11,875 nt of DNA from Bacteroidota bacterium (GCA_018224415.1 JAGTUZ010000036.1:1-11875), one strand, 5' to 3'; positions 1 to 7,740 are shown, numbered from the stretch's first letter. A program made the numbers and translations. The notes: generated by a model not told the origin, from the letters alone.

Positions 1-233
1 CGTTTGAGCGTTCGCCAAAACTCATCGTACATGATCCATTTCGGGACGAGTTCTATCATGCCGGAAGCTCCCGATGTGTTGTTCGTGAAGATAATCACAA
101 GATCGGGAACGTGCAAAGACATTGGGATGCGGGACTCCATTATCAGGTGGGTCTCCACGATCATGCGGGTCTCCGTTATCTGGTGACGCAGGGTCAAGAA
201 GTGAAAAAATTCACTAAATTTGCTGATTTGCAT
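1..233 (-). CDS. Unrecognised protein, N-terminal part only (runs off the left edge)
   Basis: The minus strand is open from an ATG at 233-231 to the window edge, about 77 codons without a stop. I do not recognise the family. The best argument for coding is third-position composition: the stretch is only about 48% GC overall, yet most codons in this frame after about position 197 end in G or C, as in the neighbouring genes. The visible residues include PDLVIIFTNN and MIELVPKWIMYDEFW. The start is uncertain. ATGs at 162 and near 120, or a TTG at 197, are alternatives, and the first candidates lie in or before a degenerate 18-bp repeat (131-184) that gives hexapeptide repeats such as ETRMIV and ETHLIM. 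The gene would be divergent from the kinase at 331. Two plus-strand frames are also open here, so this could be non-coding. Confidence 0.35.
   Translation of the reverse strand, partial: MQISKFSEFFHFLTLRHQITETRMIVETHLIMESRIPMSLHVPDLVIIFTNNTSGASGMIELVPKWIMYDEFWRTLK
131..184. repeat. Three degenerate 18-bp tandem units
   Basis: Units 131-148, 149-166 and 167-184 each begin GGG(A/T)CTCC and continue with a variable block containing ATC. They share roughly two thirds of their bases. On the minus strand they translate into hexapeptide repeats near the N-terminus of the partial gene. Confidence 0.5.
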
Positions 234-259
234 TGGAAGTCAGCACGGTGTTTGCGAAG

Positions 260-268
260 TTTATATAA
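260..268. promoter_or_regulatory. AT-rich candidate -10 element in a divergent intergenic region
   Basis: The only strongly AT-rich hexamers between the left-hand minus gene and the kinase at 331 are overlapping TATATA (262-267, plus) and TATAAA (265-260, minus). Neither has a convincing -35 at 16-18 bp, and I see no Bacteroidia-type TTTG/TAnnTTTG pair. This is a weak assignment. Confidence 0.25.
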
Positions 269-330
269 CGGAGTGCGCCGTCTGCTATCAAGCGGCGTTT
301 CCTCCCCTGCGATGATGAGAAAGGGTTTTC

Positions 331-2382
331 ATGGACTACGTCATAACAACCATTCCCGAGCGCTGCCAGCGATGTTACTGCTGCGTGCGTGAATGTCCGG
401 CCAATGCCATCCAGATACAGAACGGCCAGGCGGTGGTGCTGCCCACGCGCTGCGTGGGCTGCGGCAATTGCATCAAGGTCTGCACACAGAATGCGAAAGC
501 CGTGCGGGACGGCGTCATGTCGCTGCTTGCGATGTTCGACGCCGCGGGGAAGAAAGAACGAGTGGCCCTGCTTGCGCCGTCCTTTCCCGCCGCGTTTCCG
601 GGCATCGCACCGCTGCGCGTGATCGGGGCGGTGAAAGCGCTGGGATTCACCCGCGTGGTGGAAGTGGCCTTCGGGGCGGACCTCGTCAGCGAGGCCTATC
701 GCGAACATGCCGCACGGAGCAGCGACCCGATCATTACCACACCGTGTCCCGCCATCGTCGAGTACATCGAAAAATACCATCCCGCTCTCATCCCCAATCT
801 CGCCCCGGTCGTGTCGCCGATGATTGCCGCGGGCAAGGTGGTGCGCGAGCGCTACGGCGACGACAGTCTCTGCGTGTTCATCGGTCCGTGCGTGGCCAAG
901 AAGCTCGAGATCCATGACAACAACGTCGCGGGCGTGATCGACGAGGCCCTGACCTTCGATGAACTGCTTCGTCTGTTCGACGAGGCCGCCATCGATCCGG
1001 CGCAGGCGGAGGAGGCGGAGTTCGATCCGCCGCGCGCACATCTCGGACAGATCTATCCGGTATCGGGCGGACTGCTCAAAAGCGCGGGCATCAGTTCCGA
1101 TGTGATGGACGAACAGGTGATCATCGTCGAAGGGCGGCAGCGCTGCCTCGACATCATCAGCGAGATCGAGCAGGGAAAGGTGCACAGCCGGCTGATCGAC
1201 ATTCTTTTCTGCGAGGGCTGTGTCAACGGACCGGGCATGACCACGCCGCTCAACTATTATGAAAAACGCGAGTGCATCATTTCCTGGGTGAAGTCGCGCG
1301 GCCGCGCACTGGACCAGGCCGAATGGCATGATGCGGTTGGACAGTATCATCACATGGAATTGTCCCGCGGCTTCCAGGACCGGCGTATCGAGGAGCGCGC
1401 GCCCGAGGAACATGAGATCCAGCGCATCCTGCTTTCGATGGGCAAACGCGAGACGGCACAGCAGATCAACTGCGGCGCCTGCGGGTACGGGACCTGCCGC
1501 GAACTGGCCGTGGCTGTGGCGCAGGACATCGCCGAAAAGGAAATGTGCCTGCAGTACACCATCGACAATCTCGAACGCTCGCATCGCGAACTGGCGGAAG
1601 CGCAGGCGCAACTGATCCAGACCGAGAAGCTCGCATCGGTGGGCCAACTCGCCGCCGGCGTGGCGCATGAAATCAACAATCCCCTCGGCACCATCGTGCT
1701 GTACTCGCATCTGCTGCTCAAGCAATTGCAGGATGCCGATCCCGCGCGCGATGATATCCAGTTCATCATCGCCGAAGCCGAACGCTGCCGCAATATCGTG
1801 GGCAGTCTGCTGAACTTCGCCCGGCAGGGCCGGCTCGTGCTCGGAGAGATCCGCGCCGGGGATCTGGCCGAGCCCATCGTCGCCATGCTGCGGCGGCGCG
1901 AGGACTTCGAAACCATCGACATGCAGGTGCACGTCGACGAGGGGCTGCCGCCGCTGCACGTCGACGCCGACCAGATGAAGCAGGTGCTGCTCAACCTGGC
2001 GCTCAACGCCTGCGAGTCCATGCCATACGGCGGCACGCTGCGCATCCGCATCAATCCTGCCGAGACGCCGCGTGAAGTCGAGATCCGTGTGGAAGACACC
2101 GGAGCCGGCATTCCGAAGGAAAACATGGGACGGCTGTTCACTCCGTTTTTCACCACCAAGCAAATCGGCAAGGGGACCGGCCTGGGCCTACCGATCGCCT
2201 ATGGCATCGTCAAGCTGCATCACGGACGCATCGGTGTGGAAAGCGAACCCGGCCGCGGTTCGGTGTTCACCATTACGCTCCCGGCCGACCTGCGCGACTA
2301 TCCCTCCGCCGCACAGCTTTCACCCCGTGATCTCGCTGCGGCGCTCGCTCCCTCGCCACAGCATGTGCATCCGGGAAAGTAG
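331..2382 (+). CDS. Cytoplasmic Fe-S sensor histidine kinase with [FeFe]-hydrogenase-like domain
   Basis: The protein has 683 residues and no membrane segment. Domains in order: a 2[4Fe-4S] ferredoxin (C12/C15/C18/C22 and C41/C44/C47/C51); an [FeFe]-hydrogenase large-subunit-like domain (about 65-345); a four-cysteine Fe-S domain (C381, C384, C389, C406; CGACGY type); a short coiled coil; HisKA with H446 in AHEINNPLG; and HATPase_c with N559, D589 and GKGTGLGL at 613-620. The hydrogenase motifs are degenerate: TTPCP (C139) replaces TSCCP, GPCVAKK keeps C187, and FCEGC (C294, C297) replaces the usual C-x3-C. The cysteine that relays protons in catalytic enzymes is Pro138. A redox- or gas-sensing role is therefore more likely than H2 turnover. 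An AGGG ribosome site at 322-325 lies 5 bp before the ATG. The next gene, 63 bp downstream, carries a receiver domain and is the obvious phosphoryl partner. Confidence 0.9.
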   Translation: MDYVITTIPERCQRCYCCVRECPANAIQIQNGQAVVLPTRCVGCGNCIKVCTQNAKAVRDGVMSLLAMFDAAGKKERVALLAPSFPAAFPGIAPLRVIGAVKALGFTRVVEVAFGADLVSEAYREHAARSSDPIITTPCPAIVEYIEKYHPALIPNLAPVVSPMIAAGKVVRERYGDDSLCVFIGPCVAKKLEIHDNNVAGVIDEALTFDELLRLFDEAAIDPAQAEEAEFDPPRAHLGQIYPVSGGLLKSAGISSDVMDEQVIIVEGRQRCLDIISEIEQGKVHSRLIDILFCEGCVNGPGMTTPLNYYEKRECIISWVKSRGRALDQAEWHDAVGQYHHMELSRGFQDRRIEERAPEEHEIQRILLSMGKRETAQQINCGACGYGTCRELAVAVAQDIAEKEMCLQYTIDNLERSHRELAEAQAQLIQTEKLASVGQLAAGVAHEINNPLGTIVLYSHLLLKQLQDADPARDDIQFIIAEAERCRNIVGSLLNFARQGRLVLGEIRAGDLAEPIVAMLRRREDFETIDMQVHVDEGLPPLHVDADQMKQVLLNLALNACESMPYGGTLRIRINPAETPREVEIRVEDTGAGIPKENMGRLFTPFFTTKQIGKGTGLGLPIAYGIVKLHHGRIGVESEPGRGSVFTITLPADLRDYPSAAQLSPRDLAAALAPSPQHVHPGK

Positions 2383-2445
2383 CCATACGGCGCAGTAGAC
2401 GGAGAGACGGGACGCGCAAACACGAACGAGACGGACGACAACGAA

Positions 2446-3939
2446 ATGGAAGAAATCAAACCGCAGCTCCTGGTCATCGACGACGAACTCGGCATGCGCG
2501 AGGGTATCCGCCGCATCTTCACGCTCGAGGGCTATGCAGTGACCGTCGCGGAGAACGGCAGCGAGGGACTCGCCCGCGGAGCCGAGAAGGAATTCGACGT
2601 CGCCCTCATCGACCTGAAAATGCCCGACATGGACGGCCTGACCGTGCTGCGCAAACTCAAGGAGCGCTCGCCCGACTCCGAGTATCTGATGATCACGGCC
2701 TTCGCGGGCATCGACACCGCGGTGGAGGCGACGCGGCACGGCGCCTATTCCTACATCCCCAAGCCGTTCACGCCCGACCAGATCGTTTTCGAGGTGAACC
2801 GCGCGCTGGGTAAGCGGCGACTCACGCTGGAGACACGCGAACTCCGCGCCGAGCAGGAGCGCCGGCTGCTGGAGATCAGCCAGGAAAAAAGCCGCCTGCG
2901 CACCATCATCAATTCCATCAACGACGCGCTGTTCGTTACCAATCTCGATGACGAGATCGTGCTGGCCAATCCGCAGACCCGCGCGCTGTTCGCCTTCCCT
3001 TCGTCGATCAAGGCTGGCGACACAATCGGCGACATCCTTCCCCCGGAAGTCATCGATCTCATCCACGAAGCGCAGGAGAAGACGCGGCATGGCATCGAAC
3101 TCGTCTCGCATGAATGGGAGATGCGGCCGGATCTCGAGCTTGTGGTGAACATGAAAACCGCGCCGGTGAAGGATGCCGCCGGGAGCATCATCGGCTTTGT
3201 GACAACGATACAGGATGTGACCCAGCTCAAGCGCCTCGACGCGCAGAAGTCACAGTTCGTTTCCATGGTCGCGCATGAACTCAAGGCGCCGGTTGCCGCC
3301 GTCAGCGGGTATCTCGAGAACATGAACAGCCGCGTGCTCGGTGACGACATCGGCAGCTATGACAAGATGATCGTGCGCTCGGGCGAACGTCTGCAGGCGC
3401 TGATCGCTCTCGTCAACGATCTGCTGAACATCAGCCGCCGCGAACTGGGCACCATCCGCAGGGAGATCGCGCCCGTGTCCATTGCCGCCGTGATCGAAAA
3501 CACTCGGGAACTGCTGCACGGGGAAATGGAAAAACGAGGCATCCGCTTCGATGCGGAATTTGAAGAGGGACTGCCCAACATAGACATCGACCGCGACGAA
3601 TGCACACGCATCGTCACCAACCTGCTCAGCAACGCCGTCAAGTACAACCGCGATGGTGGCACGATCACCGTGCGCGCCCGCTCCGACGGCGACTCGGTAT
3701 TCCTTTCCTTCAGCGACACCGGGATCGGCATGAAGCCCGAGGACCAGGAACGCCTCTTCCGGCAGTTCTACCGCATCAAGAACGACGAGACACGCAGCAT
3801 TCCGGGCACCGGCCTCGGCCTCTCCATCGTCAAACAGATCGTCGACTCCTACCACGGCAATATCTCCGTCGAAAGCACCTGGCAACAGGGCACGACCTTC
3901 ACCCTCCGCCTCCCCGTCCGTTTCGCGGAAGCGACATAA
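2446..3939 (+). CDS. Receiver-PAS-histidine kinase, partner of the Fe-S sensor kinase
   Basis: The protein has 497 residues. An N-terminal receiver (about 6-120) has the acidic pair D12/D13, phospho-acceptor D56 in LIDLKMPDMDG, T84 and K106 before a proline. A coiled coil (about 122-150) and a PAS-like domain (about 150-260) follow. HisKA has H277 in VAHELKAPV, and HATPase_c has N396, DTGIG at 424-428 and a GTGLGL box. There is no transmembrane segment and no DNA-binding domain. The likely flow, which is inference, is from His446 of the upstream kinase to Asp56 here, which then modulates the C-terminal kinase, whose own target is not in this window. The two genes share a strand with a 63-bp gap that lacks an obvious terminator. 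The ATG has no strong Shine-Dalgarno sequence, but the receiver fold begins immediately after it, so the start is well placed. Confidence 0.88.
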   Translation: MEEIKPQLLVIDDELGMREGIRRIFTLEGYAVTVAENGSEGLARGAEKEFDVALIDLKMPDMDGLTVLRKLKERSPDSEYLMITAFAGIDTAVEATRHGAYSYIPKPFTPDQIVFEVNRALGKRRLTLETRELRAEQERRLLEISQEKSRLRTIINSINDALFVTNLDDEIVLANPQTRALFAFPSSIKAGDTIGDILPPEVIDLIHEAQEKTRHGIELVSHEWEMRPDLELVVNMKTAPVKDAAGSIIGFVTTIQDVTQLKRLDAQKSQFVSMVAHELKAPVAAVSGYLENMNSRVLGDDIGSYDKMIVRSGERLQALIALVNDLLNISRRELGTIRREIAPVSIAAVIENTRELLHGEMEKRGIRFDAEFEEGLPNIDIDRDECTRIVTNLLSNAVKYNRDGGTITVRARSDGDSVFLSFSDTGIGMKPEDQERLFRQFYRIKNDETRSIPGTGLGLSIVKQIVDSYHGNISVESTWQQGTTFTLRLPVRFAEAT

Positions 3940-3942
3940 ATG

Positions 3943-4022
3943 CCCTTGCCCGCGCTTCCGCCTTCGTCAGCCTATAGCTGACTACGGCGTGACAGGGGTG
4001 CGCGGGGGTCCCTTGCCCGCGC
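3943..4022. repeat. 13-bp direct repeat in the intergenic region
   Basis: CCCTTGCCCGCGC occurs exactly at 3943-3955 and again at 4010-4022. A related CCCTTGCCCG is at 11222-11231, just before the tRNA fragment. Confidence 0.6.
4000..4022 (+). terminator. Strong GC hairpin downstream of the kinase pair
   Basis: GCGCGGG (4000-4006) pairs perfectly with CCCGCGC (4016-4022) around a 9-nt loop, about 60 bp after the kinase stop codon. No T-run follows, so it is either a non-canonical terminator or a transcript-end hairpin. A second, weaker inverted repeat, GTCAGC/GCTGAC (3966-3971 and 3977-3982), lies just upstream. Confidence 0.4.
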
Positions 4023-4024
4023 GA

Positions 4025-4053
4025 TTGCTTACCTCCGGCCGGAGGCCTATATT
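4025..4053 (+). promoter_or_regulatory. Candidate promoter with a palindromic spacer for the M28 peptidase
   Basis: TTGCTT (4025-4030) and TATATT (4048-4053) are separated by 17 bp. The -10 matches the consensus at 5 of 6 positions and the -35 at 3 of 6. A perfect 14-bp palindrome, CCTCCGGCCGGAGG (4032-4045), fills almost the whole spacer and could be an operator. Predicted transcription would start near 4060, leaving a leader of about 57 nt before the GTG at 4117. Confidence 0.4.
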
Positions 4054-4104
4054 CGGGGGAGTCGGTCCTGAATGTCGGCCGTATGCTGTCCCCACCCGCT
4101 GCCT

Positions 4105-4110
4105 CGGAGG
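4105..4110 (+). promoter_or_regulatory. Ribosome binding site that fixes the GTG start of the peptidase
   Basis: CGGAGG lies 6 bp before the GTG at 4117. The upstream ATG at 4072 has no such site, and it would put 15 polar residues in front of an otherwise normal signal peptide. Confidence 0.75.
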
Positions 4111-4116
4111 TCCGTC

Positions 4117-5934
4117 GTGCGTACCTTTCTTCGTTCCACCCCTGCTGTCCTGACCCTTGTTTCCTTCATGCTCGTGACGCTGCATCACCTGCCCGTGTCC
4201 GCACAGCAGGCGCCGCGTGCGGCCACAGGGGTCGCGGACATTCTCGCGAAGGTGTCGGGCGACACGCTGATGGATCGCCTGCGCGAACTCTGCGGGGAGA
4301 AGCTGGTGCGCGTGGGGGGAGGGGAAACCCTGATCACGAACCGCTTCGATGGCAGGGATTCGGTGGACAACGAGCTGGCAGGGGACTATCTCGAACAGGA
4401 GTTGCTGCGTCACGGCCTGCTGGCCGGTTCGCAGCGCTTCCAGGATCGTGGGCGCAACATCATCGGCCTGCAGCCGGGCGCCGCGCATCCCGACATCATG
4501 TACATCATCTGCGCGCATTACGACGCGGCTCTCCCGCGCGATCCGGGCGCCGACGACAATGGCACGGGCACGGCCGCCGTGCTGGAAGCCGCCCGTCTGC
4601 TCTCGCGTCACAGTTTCGATTACACGATCGCCTACATTTTCTGGGACGCGGAAGAGCGGGGACTGGTCGGTAGCAACGACTATGCACGCGCTGCGCGGGC
4701 GCGCGGCGATAGCATCATCGGCGTGCTCAACCTCGACATGATCGGTTACGATTCCGACAACAACAGCCGCGCCGCGCTGCAATACAACCTCGACATAGGA
4801 CTGCCGCTCGTCGAAAAAATGCTCGCGGTGAATGACTCCTTCAATCTCGGGCTCGACCTGTACGTCGAACTCAAAAGCACGACCCCGAGCGACAACTACT
4901 CCTTTACCAAGCAGGCCTACCCGTCCTTCCTGCTCATCGAGGACTGGAAAGACTTCACACCGCATTACCACAAGGCAACCGACCGTCCCTCCACGATCAA
5001 CGTCACGTTTTTCACCCGCATGACGAAAAACGCGATCGGCGCACTCTCGCTGCTTGCCGGATTGCGCGACGACCCGCGCGTGCCGCTGCCCATCGCGCCC
5101 ACGGCCGGTCAAACCGGAGTATCGGATCCAGTGGTCTTCGTCTGGACCGAGGAGGAGGGTGCCGACCGCTACCATCTCCAGGTCGCGACCGATGCGTCCT
5201 TCAATAGTCTGGTGTACGAAAGCGACATGCTGGGTGAGGCGACGGTGACCGTGGCCGGGCTGACGCCATGGACCAGCCATTACTGGCGTGTGCGTGCCTG
5301 CGGCGCGGACGGATGCAGCCGGTGGTCGGAATTCCGTTCTTTCCGCACGATGGTCGGCGCGCCGGTGATGCGGAGCCCGCTTGCCGACGAGCAGCCGGCC
5401 TACGACGCCGTGGCAATTTCCTGGCAGCCCGTCGACGGCGCGCGGCATTACGAACTGCAGGTGTCGGAGTTCGTGAACTTCGGCGTGCTCGAGCGGGATG
5501 CGCAGAGCCTGCTCGACACGACCTATGTCACCGGGCTCGAGGCGGGTACAACCTATCACGTGCGCGTGCGCGCGGTGAGCGAGGACGGTCCCGGCGCGTG
5601 GTCCGTTCCCACGAGCTTCACGACATCCACCGTCGCGGATATCGCCGCTCTTCGTGGGCCGTTCATTCCGCAATTATTCACGCCATCCCCGCATCCCTTC
5701 GGTGATCGTGTTGTCCTGCGCTTCAGCCTGCCGAAGGCCTCTGTGGCGCATATTGAACTGCAGGACCTCGCCGGACGACGGGTGATGGTCCTGGGCGAGG
5801 GTTGGTACGAGAGCGGACATTCCGAAATCCAGGTCGACATGTCCCGGTTGCCAGGCGGCGTCTACCTGCTGACATTGCGGACGCCGGATGGCGCGCATGC
5901 CAAAACCGTGCTGCATCGGGAACGAAATAACTGA
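4117..5934 (+). CDS. Secreted M28 zinc peptidase with FnIII-like domains and T9SS sorting tail
   Basis: Starting at GTG 4117 the product has 605 residues. It opens with a signal peptide (MRTFLRS, a hydrophobic core, probable cleavage around SAQQ at about residue 30). The M28-type catalytic domain shows the di-zinc pattern: H134 in AHYDA, D146/D147 in ADDNG, E179/E180 in EER, D207 in NLDMIGYD and H285 in HYHK. Two fibronectin-III-like modules follow (about 325-415 and 418-515), each with a WxVR or YHVRVRA strand and a final SFRT or SFTT. Residues of about 525-605 form a T9SS type A C-terminal domain with the usual PNPF-like PHPF motif, a DLAGRRV strand and LPGGVYLL. The enzyme is predicted to cross the outer membrane and act at the surface or outside as an aminopeptidase or carboxypeptidase; the substrate cannot be read. 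It is flanked by unrelated genes and is probably monocistronic. Confidence 0.92.
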   Translation: MRTFLRSTPAVLTLVSFMLVTLHHLPVSAQQAPRAATGVADILAKVSGDTLMDRLRELCGEKLVRVGGGETLITNRFDGRDSVDNELAGDYLEQELLRHGLLAGSQRFQDRGRNIIGLQPGAAHPDIMYIICAHYDAALPRDPGADDNGTGTAAVLEAARLLSRHSFDYTIAYIFWDAEERGLVGSNDYARAARARGDSIIGVLNLDMIGYDSDNNSRAALQYNLDIGLPLVEKMLAVNDSFNLGLDLYVELKSTTPSDNYSFTKQAYPSFLLIEDWKDFTPHYHKATDRPSTINVTFFTRMTKNAIGALSLLAGLRDDPRVPLPIAPTAGQTGVSDPVVFVWTEEEGADRYHLQVATDASFNSLVYESDMLGEATVTVAGLTPWTSHYWRVRACGADGCSRWSEFRSFRTMVGAPVMRSPLADEQPAYDAVAISWQPVDGARHYELQVSEFVNFGVLERDAQSLLDTTYVTGLEAGTTYHVRVRAVSEDGPGAWSVPTSFTTSTVADIAALRGPFIPQLFTPSPHPFGDRVVLRFSLPKASVAHIELQDLAGRRVMVLGEGWYESGHSEIQVDMSRLPGGVYLLTLRTPDGAHAKTVLHRERNN

Positions 5935-5935
5935 G

Positions 5936-5953
5936 CCCTTCCGGCAGACGCGG
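5936..5953 (+). repeat. 18-bp gene-end repeat, copy 1
   Basis: These 18 bases begin just after the peptidase stop codon and match 11091-11108 at 17 of 18 positions, including the identical core CCGGCAGACGCGG. The core can fold as CCG/CGG closing the loop GCAGACG. The bases are also similar to a degenerate third unit of the adjoining 22-bp tandem repeat. Confidence 0.55.
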
Positions 5954-5955
5954 CT

Positions 5956-5997
5956 TCCGTCCGGTGTGCGCGTGGCCTCCGTCCGGTGAGCGCGTGG
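5956..5997. repeat. Tandem 22-bp-period repeat between convergent genes
   Basis: The 20-bp stretches 5956-5975 and 5978-5997 both start TCCGTCCGGTG and end GCGCGTGG, with one mismatch (T versus A at the twelfth base). They fill the short gap between the convergent peptidase and PAP2 genes. Confidence 0.7.
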
Positions 5998-5999
5998 TT

Positions 6000-6992
6000 T
6001 CATCGGCTGATGCTGCGTTCGTAGCGTGCGAGCCAGCGGCGGACGGCGGGAATGCGCAGGAGACCTTGCTCATACAGCAGGATACCCGCGACGGCGACGG
6101 CAGCACCGAGGATGACGTCGATCACGTAATGATGTCCTGAGTACACGGCCGCGAACCATATTCCCATCATGTACACGGCGAAATACGCGCTGCGATGCTT
6201 GTGCCGCAGCTGTTTGATGGCGAACCAGAGCACGACCACGGGATAGGCGCTGTGCAGCGATGGCACGGCGGCGAATACGTTGGAGTTGCGCGTGTAGATG
6301 CCCTGGAAGATATCCAGTCCAACGAGCCGGTCGAAGCGCACCAGTTCCGCCGCGCTCCCGAACACGCCGGTGTGCAGCGTGAACCCGTATTGATCGACAT
6401 ACCACGGCGGCGCGGCGGGATGCAGGTAATAGCCGATGAATCCAAGGATGTTGACGAGAAGGAATACCAAGCCGAAGTCGATATAGCGGCGCTTGTCGAC
6501 CACGTACAGGTACACCCCGAAGAGAATGGGAACCGACACCCAATTCAGATAGAATAGTCCGGATATCAGATCGAGCGCGGCTGATGCGTGGGCATGCAGG
6601 TATTCGTTCGGCGTGCGCGGCATGCCGCTATCCACGATGCCAAAGAGCTGCAGCTCGAGATTGTACAGTCCTTCGATATCCACCGCCGCGACCTGGTAAT
6701 TGGGTACGATCTTGAGGCTGTCATACAGAATGCCAAAGACCAGGAAGATTGCCAGCGCGCGCATCACGCGTCCCGAGGCCGGATGCGCGAGCAGACCGAC
6801 ATCGAACAGCGAAACAAGGAAAACGTGCTCCGGACGCAGACCGATGGTCAGCTGCACCGCGGCCAGGTAGACGAGCGACAGCAGGACGGCCAGCAAAGAG
6901 AAGCGCAGGGATGGACGCCCGGGTACGTTGCCAGCCACGTGGTTGGAGTTGTCTTCGGAAAGGAATTCGTCTCGCCGCATCGGGTGGTTCAT
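6000..6992 (-). CDS. PAP2-superfamily inositol phosphorylceramide synthase (AUR1-like)
   Basis: Starting at ATG 6992 the product has 330 residues and about six or more hydrophobic segments, so it is an integral membrane protein. The PAP2/AUR1 catalytic triad is visible: H247 in PSLHSAYP, and H288 plus D292 in SGHHYVID. AUR1-type enzymes move the inositol-phosphate head group from phosphatidylinositol to ceramide. The two upstream genes supply inositol phosphate and attach it to lipid, which favours this role over a generic lipid phosphatase. The ATG overlaps the TGA of the phosphatidyltransferase in an ATGA junction, implying translational coupling, and GGGGA lies just upstream. A TTG at 7016 would add eight residues but is less likely. 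Substrate is inferred from gene context; a phosphatase or another phosphosphingolipid head-group transferase remains possible. Confidence 0.82.
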   Translation of the reverse strand: MNHPMRRDEFLSEDNSNHVAGNVPGRPSLRFSLLAVLLSLVYLAAVQLTIGLRPEHVFLVSLFDVGLLAHPASGRVMRALAIFLVFGILYDSLKIVPNYQVAAVDIEGLYNLELQLFGIVDSGMPRTPNEYLHAHASAALDLISGLFYLNWVSVPILFGVYLYVVDKRRYIDFGLVFLLVNILGFIGYYLHPAAPPWYVDQYGFTLHTGVFGSAAELVRFDRLVGLDIFQGIYTRNSNVFAAVPSLHSAYPVVVLWFAIKQLRHKHRSAYFAVYMMGIWFAAVYSGHHYVIDVILGAAVAVAGILLYEQGLLRIPAVRRWLARYERSISR

Positions 6993-7678
6993 TTCCCCGC
7001 GAGCTGCGCATGGCAATGGCGCAGCCGCCCGATGGCAGTGACATTGGAGAAGAAGGCGACCAAGCCGATGGGAATAGCATAGAGGGCTATGGTCTCGACA
7101 TCACCGAACAGCGGATCGCCGGATCGGATTTTCACATACCCGTCGGTGAGTGCCGTGCTCGCGGCGCATACGATGCCCGCGGCGCCGATGAGCACGATGC
7201 GTGCAGGCCGTTGCATGATACCGGTCTTGCAGGTGAGTCCCGCGCCTTCGGCGCGCGCACGTGTGTAGCTGACCATCACCGATCCGATCATGGCAACGAA
7301 AGAGAGCAGCGAGGTGAGGAAAAATCCGTGGGAAACGAGGTAGTAACACATGCCGAGGAACATGATCAGTTCGCTGTAGCGGTCGACGACAGAATCGTAG
7401 ATTCCCCCGAAGGTGGTTTCCATTCCTCCGCCGCGCGCTACTTGACCGTCGAGTATGTCGAAGAGTCCGGCGAAGAGAATCAGTGCGCTTGCCCAGCCGA
7501 TATAGGCCATGTCGCCGCGCGCGCCAAGTTCGCCGCCCGTGATCAGCACGATCGCGGCAACGAAGTTCACGGCGAGCCCGGCGGTGGTGAGTCCGTTGGG
7601 CGTGACGTGCATGCGGACGAGAAGGCGGACAAGCGGCGCCAGCATGCGATAGACGATCTGTGTGATTCTGTCGGTCAT
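6989..7678 (-). CDS. CDP-alcohol phosphatidyltransferase, probable phosphatidylinositol(-phosphate) synthase
   Basis: The 229-residue membrane protein carries the complete family signature D-x2-D-G-x2-A-R-x8-G-x3-D-x3-D: D74, D77, G78, A81, R82, G91, D95 and D99. These are the metal- and CDP-diacylglycerol-binding residues. The N-terminus has the typical HVTPNGLT segment, and several hydrophobic helices follow. Its place between an inositol-phosphate synthase (62 bp upstream) and an AUR1-like enzyme (4-bp overlap downstream) points to condensation of CDP-diacylglycerol with inositol phosphate or inositol. In actinobacteria and Bacteroides the known acceptor is inositol 1-phosphate, giving PI-phosphate, which then needs a phosphatase; none is encoded in this window. 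Sequence alone cannot exclude glycerol phosphate or another alcohol as acceptor. The start has only a weak ribosome site. Confidence 0.85.
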   Translation of the reverse strand: MTDRITQIVYRMLAPLVRLLVRMHVTPNGLTTAGLAVNFVAAIVLITGGELGARGDMAYIGWASALILFAGLFDILDGQVARGGGMETTFGGIYDSVVDRYSELIMFLGMCYYLVSHGFFLTSLLSFVAMIGSVMVSYTRARAEGAGLTCKTGIMQRPARIVLIGAAGIVCAASTALTDGYVKIRSGDPLFGDVETIALYAIPIGLVAFFSNVTAIGRLRHCHAQLAGK

Positions 7679-7740
7679 ATGGTTTCTGTTTGTAGCTTGC
7701 TGCAGCGGACGACATGTTATATGACGGAGGGCTGCATGTG

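Noticed and set aside
214..2163. Long minus-strand open frame (649 codons) opposite the Fe-S kinase
   Set aside because: It is antisense to a gene with unmistakable ferredoxin, kinase and ATPase motifs. Its composition (rich in H, R, D, A) is typical of the shadow of high-GC coding sequence.
3966..3982. GTCAGC/GCTGAC inverted repeat as an intrinsic terminator
   Set aside because: The 6-bp stem is not GC-rich and no T-run follows. The GC hairpin at 4000-4022 is the better candidate.
4072..4116. Upstream ATG start for the peptidase
   Set aside because: It would prepend a polar, proline- and cysteine-rich stretch to the signal peptide and lacks a ribosome site, whereas GTG 4117 has CGGAGG at 6 bp.
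3982..5673. Minus-strand open frame (563 codons) opposite the peptidase
   Set aside because: The plus-strand M28, FnIII-like and T9SS features are clear, and the antisense translation has no recognisable motif.
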